Shown here one piece after another: positions 44,099 to 52,727 of a DNA stretch of 64,000 nt. The notes beneath the pieces were generated by a model. It ran no database searches. It saw nothing but the letters and a program-made list of their open reading frames with translations, and had not been told where the DNA came from. This DNA comes from Mediterraneibacter butyricigenes. Its GTDB lineage: Bacteria > Bacillota > Clostridia > Lachnospirales > Lachnospiraceae. The stretch is from contig NZ_BHGK01000001.1 of NCBI RefSeq assembly GCF_003574295.1, positions 1,798,001-1,862,000 of the forward strand, given 5' to 3'. The position numbers and the translations under genes were made by a program. Within the stretch, counting starts at the first letter, position 1. Every line of letters begins with the position of its first letter.

Positions 44099-44522
44099 CT
44101 TTTTTACTCCTTTTTTTATTTATCATGTCTGATAGCTGGTAAATCGGACAGGTGAAATGCATGTATTCCCCCTCTCAAAGCAGATGTACTGCGATAATTC
44201 ATCTGGCCGTAATCACCGAAAACATGGATCACATGTTTTCGGGATTTAGTATGCGGATTGAGTTATCTCGTAAACGTTCATATTTTTGATGGTTACGCAT
44301 ATAAAGTCGTAGAGAAAGCCACTCTGCGATAATAACTCTACTCTATTATACCTTTGGCTTGATAAAAGTGCTATACATTTCAGTAAAATATTTTAACATT
44401 TCAGCCTTGAATAAGCTGATTTTTAACATTGTTAGAAAGGTTGGTAGATACTATGTTCCCAATAATGTCCAAAACACATCATCCTCATAAATGTTCATAT
44501 AAGTGAACAGTATTCTAAAAAT
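44099..44522. promoter_or_regulatory. Long upstream region of the LRR gene with a hairpin
   Basis: No gene is seen in this stretch. A perfect 11-bp hairpin, CCGAAAACATG/CATGTTTTCGG (44216-44242), lies in the presumed 5' untranslated region of the LRR gene. A second inverted repeat, CAGATG/CATCTG, lies at 44181-44205. A TATAAT box on the minus strand (44350-44345) could give a leader of about 240 nt, but no good -35 box accompanies it. The length and the hairpins suggest RNA-level control; no known riboswitch consensus was recognised. Confidence 0.4.
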
Positions 44523-44543
44523 AGCCCTGCCATGTGCAGGGCT
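44523..44543 (-). terminator. Intrinsic terminator after the FMN oxidoreductase gene
   Basis: AGCCCTGC and GCAGGGCT form a perfect 8-bp GC-rich stem with a 5-nt loop, followed by ATTTTTA on the minus strand and AAAATTTTT on the plus strand. It may also work in both directions. Confidence 0.75.
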
Positions 44544-44596
44544 AAAATTTTTCTGACGGATATTTGTCAGATATCATCGGCAAGCGGATAATCATT

Positions 44597-45226
44597 TTAA
44601 CGTACAAAGTTCATATGAATCGTCGGTTCTTTCTCCGGCAGTCCGTAAGCTTCTTTGCCGAGGGCGATGCTCTTCATCAGGAAGGTCATATTATTGGCCA
44701 GGGTACGCATGGTCTGAAGGCCTTCTTCGTCCATAACGGCTTCCCCCATATCTCTTCCGTGGACACTGTTCCAGTACTGGCTGGATACAACCGGCATATT
44801 GGATACGGTGAAGAACTTGTTCAGTTCATCAAAAGCAGCAGAGCATCCACCTCTTCTTGCACAGACAACGCTGGCACCGACTTTCATGGTCTTGTCGAAA
44901 GAGGTGCTGTAAAAGAGGCGGTCAAGACAGGCAATCAGGGTAGCATTTGCGGAAGCAAAGTAGACCGGACTTGCGATAACCAGCCCATCGGAGGCTTCAA
45001 ATTTTGGGGCCAGTTCGTTGACGATATCATCGAAAATACATTTTCCGTTTTTCTTACAGGAATAACAGGCGATGCATCCTCGTATATCTTGGTTGCCAAG
45101 TAAAACGGTTTCGGTTTCTACACCCTGGGTGTGGAAGATGTTTTCAAGTTCCTTCAGGGCAATGGAAGTGTTGCCGTTTGCACGGGGACTTCCGTTGAGA
45201 AGTAATACATGTAATGGTTTAGACAT
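44597..45226 (-). CDS. NADPH-dependent FMN reductase / flavodoxin-like protein
   Basis: A 209-residue flavodoxin-fold oxidoreductase. The FMN phosphate-binding loop is LLNGSPRANGNTSIAL, the second loop is ASPVYFASANATL, and the cysteine-rich stretch CIACYSCKKNGKCIF is typical of iron-sulphur flavoprotein-related and multimeric reductases. A further VCARRGGCSAAF stretch lies near the flavin site. It starts after AAAGGAGAT. The physiological electron acceptor is unknown. It lies 57 bp after the PilT-like gene on the same strand and before a terminator, so it could be the last gene of that long operon or a separate unit. Confidence 0.88.
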   Translation of the reverse strand: MSKPLHVLLLNGSPRANGNTSIALKELENIFHTQGVETETVLLGNQDIRGCIACYSCKKNGKCIFDDIVNELAPKFEASDGLVIASPVYFASANATLIACLDRLFYSTSFDKTMKVGASVVCARRGGCSAAFDELNKFFTVSNMPVVSSQYWNSVHGRDMGEAVMDEEGLQTMRTLANNMTFLMKSIALGKEAYGLPEKEPTIHMNFVR

Positions 45227-45282
45227 GAGAGATCTCCTTTCCTAATGTAATGAAGTATATAATTATGGATTTCAAGGTTGCT

Positions 45283-46347
45283 TTATTTCAGACGACGCTT
45301 TAACATATCTGCGTTGGAAGCGTATGTCAAAGCAGTTTCCTGTGTGATCCGGCCTGCCTGATATAGTTTCAGAAGGCTTGCATCCATGGAAATCAGTTCC
45401 TGACTGGCGGAGGAGTAGATCAGTCCGTCAATTTGAGGAATTTTGTTATCCCGGATCATATTACGAATCGCAGGGGTAACAGTCATGATCTCGAAGGCGG
45501 GAGTCATGTCGCCGTCTACAGTCGGGACCAGTTGCTGGGAAATAACCGCCTGCAGAACCATGGAAAGTTGAACTGCGATCTGCTGTTGCTGATTCGGTGG
45601 AAAGACGTCGATGATTCGGTCGATGGTATTGGCAGCTCCGATGGTATGGAGGGTGGAAAAGATCAGATGACCGGTTTCAGCAGCCGTCATTGCAACCTGC
45701 ATCGTCTCATAATCCCGCATTTCACCCAGAAGAATGACGTCCGGACTCTGGCGCAAAGATGCGCGGAGTGCGGTGACATAGCTTTCCGTATCTACATTGA
45801 TCTCACGCTGGCTGACAATACTCTTGTTGTGCCGGTGGAGAAATTCCAATGGATCTTCCAGTGTAATGATGTGTTTCTGATAATTCTGATTGATGTGGTT
45901 GATCATACAGGCAAGAGTTGTAGATTTTCCGATGCCGGCAGGACCTGTAACCAGAACCATTCCTTTGGAAAGGTTGGCAAAATCAATCACATTTTCCGGA
46001 ATGCCGAGTGCTTTATAATCCGGTAACGTGAAAGAAATAATCCGGATAACGGCAGAAAGAGAGCCGCGCTGTTTGTACGCACTGACACGAAAACGGGAGA
46101 GTCCGGGAACTGCAAAAGAGAAATCATCATCTCCGTGCTGTTCCAGTGTGGAGAGATCCCGATGACCGGCTAACTGATAAATCTGCTCGATGACGGCACT
46201 GGTGTCGTCTGGCTTCAGGATGGGTCCGTCTTCCCGTACAATCTGTCCGTTATGTCGCATAGAAACAGGAAGTCCGGCAACAATGAATATGTCGGATGCA
46301 CTGGCATCAACGGCCTGTTCCAGAAGTTGTTTGGTGTTTAAATTCAT
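45283..46347 (-). CDS. PilT-like type IV pilus / secretion ATPase
   Basis: A 354-residue hexameric ATPase of the PilT/GspE superfamily. Walker A is GPAGIGKST (135-143, with Ala and Ile in place of the usual Thr and Ser). The Asp box is ITLEDPLEF, Walker B is VILLGEMRD and the His box is HLIFSTLHT. The C-terminal block AIRNMIRDNKIPQIDGLIYS is characteristic of PilT rather than PilB or GspE, and the zinc-binding tetracysteine of PilB is absent. The start follows AAGGAGG. It is the only ATPase in this pilus-type operon, so either it powers assembly itself or a PilB is encoded elsewhere. Confidence 0.92.
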   Translation of the reverse strand: MNLNTKQLLEQAVDASASDIFIVAGLPVSMRHNGQIVREDGPILKPDDTSAVIEQIYQLAGHRDLSTLEQHGDDDFSFAVPGLSRFRVSAYKQRGSLSAVIRIISFTLPDYKALGIPENVIDFANLSKGMVLVTGPAGIGKSTTLACMINHINQNYQKHIITLEDPLEFLHRHNKSIVSQREINVDTESYVTALRASLRQSPDVILLGEMRDYETMQVAMTAAETGHLIFSTLHTIGAANTIDRIIDVFPPNQQQQIAVQLSMVLQAVISQQLVPTVDGDMTPAFEIMTVTPAIRNMIRDNKIPQIDGLIYSSASQELISMDASLLKLYQAGRITQETALTYASNADMLKRRLK

Positions 46348-46388
46348 AAAAGCGAAACCTCCTTAGGGAATATGGCTCATATAAAAAA

Positions 46389-46973
46389 TTATGGTTGCAT
46401 CAGTTTCAAAGAATTATCTCCATTCCACTCTTTGGTAGAGAGTACCTGCCAGGCCGTAATGCGGTAAAAAGAATCGGAATCCGTGCTTTCGGCGGCAGCC
46501 TGTGTCTCATAAGGGTTCAAAAGAGAGAGAACGACCTGCAATACCTGGCTATCGCTGATGGAAACCTGATAGGAAATGGTCGGAAGTGAGGAAACGGAAG
46601 GATCGGCTACATTGGCATCATCATGGAAGGAGAGAACCGGTTCTTTCCATTTTTCACAGGAAATTTTTACCTGTTGATAATAGTAGGAAGGATCAGAAGA
46701 ACGGAGCGCGTTGCCGTTGGAGGCAGATCGACAGTCTGTCAACATCTGATCAATGTCCGAAAGAATGGTTTCTGCCTGATTGGATGCCTGATAATAAGCT
46801 GTGGTATGGCCTGCTGATTTCTTTGCAGAGCGCCAGTCATAGGACGCAGAAGACAGAGAAAGTGCAGCAAAAGTAATCATGCACAACACAATAAAAATCA
46901 TCATTAATGTGACAGAACCGATGTTTGTGACGGAAAATTTTTGTTGCTGATAAGAGGAATGATTTGTATTCAT
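46389..46973 (-). CDS. Pilus-operon membrane protein, PilX-like in position
   Basis: It encodes 194 residues. A short charged N-terminus is followed by one hydrophobic helix (NIGSVTLMMIFIVLCMITFAALSLSSA), like class III pilin or PilX-type proteins that lack a clear prepilin peptidase site. The rest is a soluble, Ser/Gln-rich domain. The ATG follows AAAGGA two bases after the stop of the preceding gene. It is probably a minor pseudopilin or assembly factor. The family is not recognised from the sequence alone. Confidence 0.65.
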   Translation of the reverse strand: MNTNHSSYQQQKFSVTNIGSVTLMMIFIVLCMITFAALSLSSASYDWRSAKKSAGHTTAYYQASNQAETILSDIDQMLTDCRSASNGNALRSSDPSYYYQQVKISCEKWKEPVLSFHDDANVADPSVSSLPTISYQVSISDSQVLQVVLSLLNPYETQAAAESTDSDSFYRITAWQVLSTKEWNGDNSLKLMQP

Positions 46974-46975
46974 AT

Positions 46976-47509
46976 CTAAAAATCCTTTGCGGAAAGCTTT
47001 AAGTCAAGCTGGTAAATGCTGTCGGATGAATCCAGGGAACTGGAAACGGATTCTGCGTTTAAGTGAAAAAGAATTACGGAATCTTCGCAGAAAGTCTGAA
47101 TTTGAATCTGGTAAACAGCCTGTGCCTGCTGGCAGCTGTTCCAGTCTGAGTCAAAATAGAGGCTCCAGGATCCCCAACTTTTTTGCGCTGAATCGATCTC
47201 TGTATCTATATCGGTATCCATATCAGTAGCTGTATCAGTAGCCGAAAAATTCACAGCTGGATATTCCAATTGTAACACGTTTGAAATCTTTTGAGCATCT
47301 TTTCGATCATTTTCCGGAAGAGAACGTAAAAGTTCGGCAATATTTTCAGACTGGGAGACGGCCTGATTGAGCTCAGCTGCCTGCGTGCTTAAAATATGAG
47401 ATTTGGCAAAGCAGCGAAGGCAGACCGCGCTGGCCAGCGAGAAAAACAGAATCGCCAGAGTGATCTCCAGTAAAAATAAACGGGATTGCTGTTGGCTGTG
47501 ACGCGTCAT
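46976..47509 (-). CDS. Prepilin-like membrane protein
   Basis: It encodes 177 residues starting with an ATG that overlaps the previous stop (ATGA). After a short basic-polar start (MTRHSQQQSRLF) comes LLEITLAILFFSLASAVCL, a hydrophobic helix with a glutamate near its beginning, as at position 5 of mature type IV pilins; the Gly of the cleavage site is missing. The C-terminal domain is Asp/Ser-rich. It is probably a minor pilin-like subunit. Confidence 0.65.
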   Translation of the reverse strand: MTRHSQQQSRLFLLEITLAILFFSLASAVCLRCFAKSHILSTQAAELNQAVSQSENIAELLRSLPENDRKDAQKISNVLQLEYPAVNFSATDTATDMDTDIDTEIDSAQKSWGSWSLYFDSDWNSCQQAQAVYQIQIQTFCEDSVILFHLNAESVSSSLDSSDSIYQLDLKLSAKDF

Positions 47510-47997
47510 GAGCGGCTCCTTTCTGACAAAATCCGGGTGTGAATCTCTCCGGATGTATCGGTAATCGTCAGACGATAAAGCTCGTTTGAAAGTTCTTCGA
47601 TGGAAAAATCACTGGCTTCAATGATCTTTTTTCCGGTTTCCGGTGAGACTTTCGTGCCATCCCGGACCAAAAGCTCTCTCAGCCAGCCATCGTACGTATA
47701 CAGGTATGTGGTGTAGGAAATATCGTCGGACGATCCTCTAAGCGCCAGACAGGAAATCCCGGAAAGTTCTTCGATGGAAATACTGTCGGCAACATCATTT
47801 TGCCGGACCTTTTCGGTCAGGTAGGCAAGTGGTGTGGAAGTCTGATAGTTCTCGGTTGCACGTACCGTTTGGGTGGAATATACATGAGCAGATAAGATCA
47901 GAACCATCAGGGCAGAAGCTGCGAATACAAAAAGGACAGCCACTGGAAATGCCAGATGAATGGCATGATCTTTGGAAGAATGAAAACGCAAGATCAA
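47506..47997 (-). CDS. Membrane protein resembling DUF4860-type pilus-operon proteins
   Basis: It encodes 163 residues starting at a TTG that overlaps the previous stop codon (TTGA), with AAAGGGGG upstream. One N-terminal transmembrane helix (AVLFVFAASALMVLILSAHVY) is followed by a predicted beta-rich outside domain (SCLALRGSSDDISYTTYLYTYDG). Proteins of this size and layout occur in clostridial pilus/secretion operons; I assign DUF4860 tentatively. Coupling to both neighbours suggests one complex. Confidence 0.6.
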   Translation of the reverse strand: MILRFHSSKDHAIHLAFPVAVLFVFAASALMVLILSAHVYSTQTVRATENYQTSTPLAYLTEKVRQNDVADSISIEELSGISCLALRGSSDDISYTTYLYTYDGWLRELLVRDGTKVSPETGKKIIEASDFSIEELSNELYRLTITDTSGEIHTRILSERSRS

Positions 47998-48338
47998 TGG
48001 CCCCCTTTCTGCTGTTTCTGAATGATGGTGATATCCGGCATAATATTGGATCCGAGCGGTTGATAATCGACATAATATCTGGATTCATCGTAAGTCAGGC
48101 CATAATGTTCTTTCAGATAATCCAGTGTTTCCGGATAGGAACCTTCCTCTGCATAACAACGGGTGATACTCCGGGTTACTGCATCCTGCAGAGTGGAAAT
48201 TCCTTCCTTATCTACTCTTTTCTGAAGAGAAGAAGTCCCCAGGAAAAAGACAGAGAGGATCAGGAAAAAGAAAAGACAGGAAAGAACAAAGTTTCTTCTA
48301 TATGAAGTTCTTTTATTGGAAATAAATCGCTGAGACAT
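47994..48338 (-). CDS. Small type II secretion/pilus-associated membrane protein
   Basis: It encodes 114 residues. I place the start at ATG 48338, preceded by AAAGGA; the frame extends upstream without a ribosome-binding site. The basic N-terminus (RFISNKRTSYRRN) leads into one transmembrane helix (FVLSCLFFFLILSVFFLGTSSL) and a short outside domain with CYAEEGSYPETLDYLKEHYGL, which resembles the ligand part of pseudopilins. It is translationally coupled to the next gene. Confidence 0.6.
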   Translation of the reverse strand: MSQRFISNKRTSYRRNFVLSCLFFFLILSVFFLGTSSLQKRVDKEGISTLQDAVTRSITRCYAEEGSYPETLDYLKEHYGLTYDESRYYVDYQPLGSNIMPDITIIQKQQKGGH

Positions 48339-48419
48339 ATATCCAATCCTTTCGTTTTTTGTGAAATATGTTTTTAAAGAAATTTTTTCGTTTCTGACAC
48401 ACAAAGTGGTTTCTGGATT

Positions 48420-49472
48420 TTACAGCCCGGCCATAATGCTGATCAGAGGAAGCATAACCGATAACAGGATGATTCCCACGATCACGGACAGGATGATCAC
48501 CAACGTCGGTTCAATGGCTCCAAGAAACTGAGAAAGCCGGGTATCGATGTCTTCTTCATACTGGACCGCAATCTTTTCCATGACTTCATCCAGGACTCCG
48601 GTGCGGGAGGCTATGGAAGCCATTTTTGCGTAAAGACCGGAGAAAATGTGGTGGTTCAGCAGAGTGTCACAGAGGTTTTCTCCTTCATCAACTGCGCTTT
48701 CACATTGCTGTAACTGTGCACTGAAATCCGGGTCTTCGATCAGTCCCTGGCTTAACCGGAGACATTCCAGTGGAGTCAGTCCGCTGCTTAAAGTCAGTGC
48801 CATACCACTGGCAAAACGTCTGGCAGCCATGCACTGATAAAGTGTGCGCATTCCCGGAAAAGAACGGGAAATGCTGCGTAAAATGTTGTGACCTCCTTTG
48901 GTTTTAAATAATGCCAGGAAACCGAAAGCAAGAAGCAGAAGAACTGCAATGCAGACGGCAGTGTGACGGTTCAGGAACATGCCCAGATTCAGGACAGCCA
49001 GAGAAAGACCGGACATTTCCGTTCCCAGTTGCCGGAAGACCTGTTGAAAGACCGGCATGACCTTGGTTAAGAGAACCAGAATCACCAGAATCATCATAAG
49101 GATCATGAGAAACGGATAAGTCACTGCGTTTTTGATTGCCTGATTTAATGAGGCTTCTTTTTCGTAGTATAGAGCAAGAGAATTCATGACATTGTCCAAT
49201 TGCCCCGATTCTTCACCGAGACGGGTCATCTGTACCATGTAGGACGGAAAAGCGCCGGTGGCATCCAAAGCCTGATCCAGTCGTCCGGTTTCTAAAAGGG
49301 TCTGGTTGATCTGCTGTAATAATTCTGTTTCCCCGGAATCGGTGGAATCTTCCAGAAGAATTGAAATTCCTTCGATGGAAGAAATCCCCGAACGAAGAAT
49401 CATCGCCATCTGTGAACAGAAGGCAGAAGTCTCCGCATTGGAAAGAGGGGGAAGATGTTTCTCTGACGTCAT
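48420..49472 (-). CDS. PilC/GspF-type inner-membrane platform protein
   Basis: A protein of about 350 residues with two T2SF domains, each with a cytosolic helical bundle followed by hydrophobic helices. The motifs FCSQMAMILRSGISSIEGI and RRFASGMALTLSSGLTPLECL mark the two repeats, with GEESGQLDNVMNSLA and ASRTGVLDEVMEKIA as the matching second parts. Three transmembrane segments are visible, including the C-terminal VIILSVIVGIILLSVMLPLI. The start is ATG 49472 because AAAGGAGAC directly precedes it; the upstream ATG overlaps that site. It would form the assembly platform for the pilus-like structure. Confidence 0.93.
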   Translation of the reverse strand: MTSEKHLPPLSNAETSAFCSQMAMILRSGISSIEGISILLEDSTDSGETELLQQINQTLLETGRLDQALDATGAFPSYMVQMTRLGEESGQLDNVMNSLALYYEKEASLNQAIKNAVTYPFLMILMMILVILVLLTKVMPVFQQVFRQLGTEMSGLSLAVLNLGMFLNRHTAVCIAVLLLLAFGFLALFKTKGGHNILRSISRSFPGMRTLYQCMAARRFASGMALTLSSGLTPLECLRLSQGLIEDPDFSAQLQQCESAVDEGENLCDTLLNHHIFSGLYAKMASIASRTGVLDEVMEKIAVQYEEDIDTRLSQFLGAIEPTLVIILSVIVGIILLSVMLPLISIMAGL

Positions 49473-49520
49473 GAATGTGTCTCCTTTCAAAACATATATA
49501 ACCCGGATAAGCCCAGATAG

Positions 49521-50447
49521 TTAATAGGTATATTTTACAATATAGTTGCTTCCGTCGCCTACATACTCTTTGACGGTTTCTTTGTCGTTGCTGGCAGCCA
49601 GCGTCGGATCTAAGAGTTGCCAGGAGTTTCCGTCAAATTCAATGATATTATCAATCCAGCCTTTATCATCTACATAAGTGCTGATCCAGGCGTGGTAGGC
49701 TTCCCCGGAATAGCCGACTTCCAGTTTGGTCGGGATATTCTGGGAGCGAAGCATGGCAGTCATAAGTGCGGCATAGTCAAAGCAGATGCCGGTACCGCTT
49801 TCCAGAGTTTCATCTACATTTGGCAAATATCCATAGGAAACATTGGATGCTTTATCTGTATCATAAGAAATGTTTTTGATTACATAGTCGTAAATATTTT
49901 GCACCACTTCCAGATCGGTCCAGGTGTCTTCTGCCAGTTTGGAACCCTTGGCCACAGCTTTGGAATCCGCGGTAAAGCTGACATACTGATTCGGGTACAG
50001 GAAGGGGAGAAATTCATTTTCCAGAGAGACGTCAATGGCCTGCTCCAGAGAAATGACGTAAGAGTCTCCGCCTACATTTTCCAGGACCTGAACAGAATAG
50101 CTGCCGTTTCCGGCGGTCAGAGGAAAGGCAACATAAGAAGCCCGGTCCGTGATCAGATAAGTATAACAATTCTGATCGGGACCGGTGATCTGCAATTTTA
50201 CTTTTTCACAGGAACCACTGTAACTGACCATCACATATCCCTGATCGGTATGGGAGGCGTCGATGGATGCGGTATCGTTTTGATAGATGACACTTCCATC
50301 GGCTGATGGAGTCAGAACTTTCGGGGAAGAATCCCGGGGAGGCCCTGAGTGATCTGCCTGACTTTTCTTGTCTCCGCAACCGACAAACAGTCCGAAGCAG
50401 AGGACGAGAAGTCCGACAATCATAGCCGTTCTAGCCATATGTTTCAT
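49521..50447 (-). CDS. Transglutaminase-like lipoprotein
   Basis: A protein of about 308 residues with a lipoprotein signal (TAMIVGLLVLCFGLFVGC, lipobox FVGC). It ends with a transglutaminase/cysteine-protease core: Cys in GTGICFDYAALMTAML, His in EAYHAWISTY and Asp in WQLLDPT, the complete catalytic triad. The central part is beta-rich. I chose ATG 50447, preceded by AAAGGAGA. It would be anchored on the outside of the membrane. Such proteins cross-link or cut peptides; here the substrate might be pilus or surface-repeat proteins. It lies in the middle of the sigma/pilus operon. Confidence 0.85.
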   Translation of the reverse strand: MKHMARTAMIVGLLVLCFGLFVGCGDKKSQADHSGPPRDSSPKVLTPSADGSVIYQNDTASIDASHTDQGYVMVSYSGSCEKVKLQITGPDQNCYTYLITDRASYVAFPLTAGNGSYSVQVLENVGGDSYVISLEQAIDVSLENEFLPFLYPNQYVSFTADSKAVAKGSKLAEDTWTDLEVVQNIYDYVIKNISYDTDKASNVSYGYLPNVDETLESGTGICFDYAALMTAMLRSQNIPTKLEVGYSGEAYHAWISTYVDDKGWIDNIIEFDGNSWQLLDPTLAASNDKETVKEYVGDGSNYIVKYTY

Positions 50448-50538
50448 GTAATAATCTCCTTTTATGCCCGGGATATTTCCAGGCAAAACTTTAGCCCCCT
50501 TCGCATAGTTGGATTGCAGACGAAAGATCAATCTTGCG

Positions 50539-51288
50539 TTAATTTGTTACCGGGGAAAGGAGCAATAACAGTTCGTTGCCTGCCCGGTCAGGAATGGTAA
50601 TCTGGGTAGGCGCCTCCGGAATGGTAAATGCGATCAGTCCCTTTTCTTCGTCGTAAGAAACCGGTGTGAGTCCGGAAATGTTGTCATAGTCGATGCCGGA
50701 ATAGGTATCCCGTACTTCCAGATAGACGATTCCGTTTTCGGAATAGGAGCGGATAAATTCCGGTTTTTCTGTATCCAGGTGAGAAACCTTGTAGGTCTTG
50801 GAAGCAGTCTGTCCGTTGAAGGAGTGTACCGTAATGGTCATAGTACCGTTGTCGGTAATCTCGGCGGAATATTGCTTCGGTCCGGATTTGGTGATCAGAA
50901 CCGGATGTCCATCCAACTCTGCGCTGACGCTTTCGATCGGGAGTAAAGTCTGTACCCTGATCTTATAGATCGCGTTGGCAGCGGACTTTACATTGGTTCG
51001 CTCGGCAATGACCGTCGGATGAAGGAACATCAACGGAAGAAGAACCAGAAGAACTACGCCAATATAAGCGATAAATCGTCCGAAATTGAAAACCGGTTTT
51101 TTATAATTTCCCCAGGATTCCAGTACCTCGACAGGAATGACGCTGGGCTTCATATCACAGGAAGTAAAAACGTTATTCAAAAGTTGGTTGGCCGTCTGCG
51201 CATCCAAAGGAGGAATCTCTTTGGGGGCGGTCTCAGCAGAGCCAAAGCCAAGCGGAGTTCTGTTTTCCATACTCATTTCTTTACTCAA
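50539..51288 (-). CDS. Single-pass membrane protein following an ECF sigma gene, putative anti-sigma factor
   Basis: It encodes 249 residues starting at a TTG that overlaps the sigma-gene stop region; an ATG 12 bp later is an alternative. The cytosolic N-terminal ~75 residues are followed by one transmembrane helix (FIAYIGVVLLVLLPLMFL) and an outside region with Ig-like strands (YSAEITDNGTMTITVHSFNG, DTYSGIDYDNISGLTPVSY). Position and topology fit an anti-sigma factor, although no zinc-binding ASD motif is visible. Confidence 0.6.
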   Translation of the reverse strand: MSKEMSMENRTPLGFGSAETAPKEIPPLDAQTANQLLNNVFTSCDMKPSVIPVEVLESWGNYKKPVFNFGRFIAYIGVVLLVLLPLMFLHPTVIAERTNVKSAANAIYKIRVQTLLPIESVSAELDGHPVLITKSGPKQYSAEITDNGTMTITVHSFNGQTASKTYKVSHLDTEKPEFIRSYSENGIVYLEVRDTYSGIDYDNISGLTPVSYDEEKGLIAFTIPEAPTQITIPDRAGNELLLLLSPVTN

Positions 51289-51874
51289 AGTGAATCCCTC
51301 CTTTCTCTGAGCTAAGTGATGATTCCAGCATCTTACGTGCCTGTTGGATTCGACGTTTGATGGTGCTGCGGCTCAGATCCATGGCATCGGAGATATCATC
51401 GATGGACATGTTGTTGTAATACCGCATGATGAGTGGCTGTGCCAGATGTGGCGGCAGAGTCTGGATCGCATTCATGATCTGGATCTGGGTATCCTGTTTC
51501 AGGACATGCTTTTCCGGATCGTTGGCACCGTTGTCAGATGTGGATTCCATCGGAGAAAGGTTACTGCCGTTGTCCTGGGACAGCTCTGCTTCCTGAATCT
51601 GCTTGCGTTTAAATGTGTCGAAACAGATTCGGAAAGTGATCTGGTGAAGCCAGGAGACGAACAGTCTGGGATTTTTCAAAGTTCGGATATTTTTCAGTAC
51701 CAGAATATACACATCCTGCAAAATATCCTGCGCAAGATATGGATCTTTTACATACTGGTATGCAAAGCGATATTGCTTCTGATAAGTGGCAGTATACAGC
51801 TCGGCAAATGCGTCGCTGTCACCTTTTTGCGTTTTGCGTACAAGTTGAGCCAGGTATTCGTAATCGAGTTCCAT
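51281..51874 (-). CDS. ECF-type RNA polymerase sigma factor
   Basis: A 197-residue sigma-70-family protein of extracytoplasmic-function type. Region 2 is seen as DAFAELYTATYQKQYRFAYQYV and DPYLAQDILQDVYILVLKNI, then LFVSWLHQITFRICFDTFKR. Region 4 is seen as LPPHLAQPLIMRYYNNMSIDDI and DLSRSTIKRRIQQAR. The variable linker of about 35 residues between the regions is Asp/Ser-rich. The ATG follows AAAGGGG. It is followed by a membrane protein that probably controls it, and by pilus genes that may be its targets. Confidence 0.93.
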   Translation of the reverse strand: MELDYEYLAQLVRKTQKGDSDAFAELYTATYQKQYRFAYQYVKDPYLAQDILQDVYILVLKNIRTLKNPRLFVSWLHQITFRICFDTFKRKQIQEAELSQDNGSNLSPMESTSDNGANDPEKHVLKQDTQIQIMNAIQTLPPHLAQPLIMRYYNNMSIDDISDAMDLSRSTIKRRIQQARKMLESSLSSEKGGIHFE

Positions 51875-51878
51875 GGAC

Positions 51879-52604
51879 TTAACCCCTTTCTACGGAAGTA
51901 TCAGCAGAATTGGCAGGAACGGACGAGTCGGAAATGCGGGCATTGGCAGTCGAAATCAGTTTGGTGATATATTCCAGATGCTCCTCAGCGTTGCGCGCGA
52001 TACCGGTTCGGTATTCGATCGCAATCGCACCGGGTGCCTGGTTGTACTGAGTGACACGATCCTGAATCCGGTCCAAGAAGATCTGGAGCTTGTCCGGGCT
52101 GCAGTCTTCGAAGATTGCCAGAAATTTATTTCCTCCGTTACGTCCCACAAAACAGACAGAAACCGCAGCGATTGACAGGATCTCTGAAAAATCTTTCAGA
52201 ACCTGATTGCCTGTGGCGTGATCATAAAGCTGATTGATCTTCGGAAGATTGGAAAAATCAATCATAACACAGCCGACATTTTCGGGAAGCGGCTGTCCGT
52301 GATACTTTTCGATGATGGTATCACAACTGAAACGGTTCGGGATTCCGGATAAAGGATCCGAATAAGCCACACCGTAAAGATTGTGATAGTTTAACTTGAT
52401 AGATGCAATCAATGAAAAATCTATCAAAAGAAATATAAAACTTGCTAATAATATAATCCAGACTACAAAGAAAAGAATTGTGGCTGGAGTAGAAGCAAAG
52501 ACAAACTGCTTGACAGCGGGTTGCATCAGAAGTGCTACACTGAACACTGTCATCAAAATCAATAAAGCCAACTGAATGACTTTAAATACATTAAACTTTT
52601 TCAT
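51879..52604 (-). CDS. Degenerate GGDEF-domain membrane protein
   Basis: A 241-residue protein with two N-terminal transmembrane helices (VIQLALLILMTVFSVALLM and ILFFVVWIILLASFIFLLI) and a GGDEF-type domain. The domain start (DPLSGIPNRFSCD) and metal site region (VMIDFSNLPKINQLYDHATGNQVL) are recognisable. The active-site loop reads GRNGGNKFL, so GGDEF has become GGNKF and the Asp/Glu needed for cyclase activity are missing. It may bind a nucleotide or partner protein as a sensor. It is the first gene of the sigma/pilus operon. Confidence 0.85.
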   Translation of the reverse strand: MKKFNVFKVIQLALLILMTVFSVALLMQPAVKQFVFASTPATILFFVVWIILLASFIFLLIDFSLIASIKLNYHNLYGVAYSDPLSGIPNRFSCDTIIEKYHGQPLPENVGCVMIDFSNLPKINQLYDHATGNQVLKDFSEILSIAAVSVCFVGRNGGNKFLAIFEDCSPDKLQIFLDRIQDRVTQYNQAPGAIAIEYRTGIARNAEEHLEYITKLISTANARISDSSVPANSADTSVERG

Positions 52605-52664
52605 AACCTGTCACTCCTTGTAAAATACGCAATTGAAGGTGCTTTTTGCCCTATATTTATTACC

Positions 52665-52692
52665 AGTATAACACAAAATTACAAAAAGCCAA
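52665..52692 (-). promoter_or_regulatory. Predicted promoter of the GGDEF/sigma/pilus operon
   Basis: On the minus strand TTGGCT (52692-52687), a 16-bp spacer and TATACT (52670-52665) make a plausible sigma-A promoter about 60 bp before the GGDEF start codon. It faces away from the promoter of the giant repeat protein. Confidence 0.55.
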
Positions 52693-52727
52693 AAAATATT
52701 AAAAAAATGGTCCAAAAGTGAGCCGTT

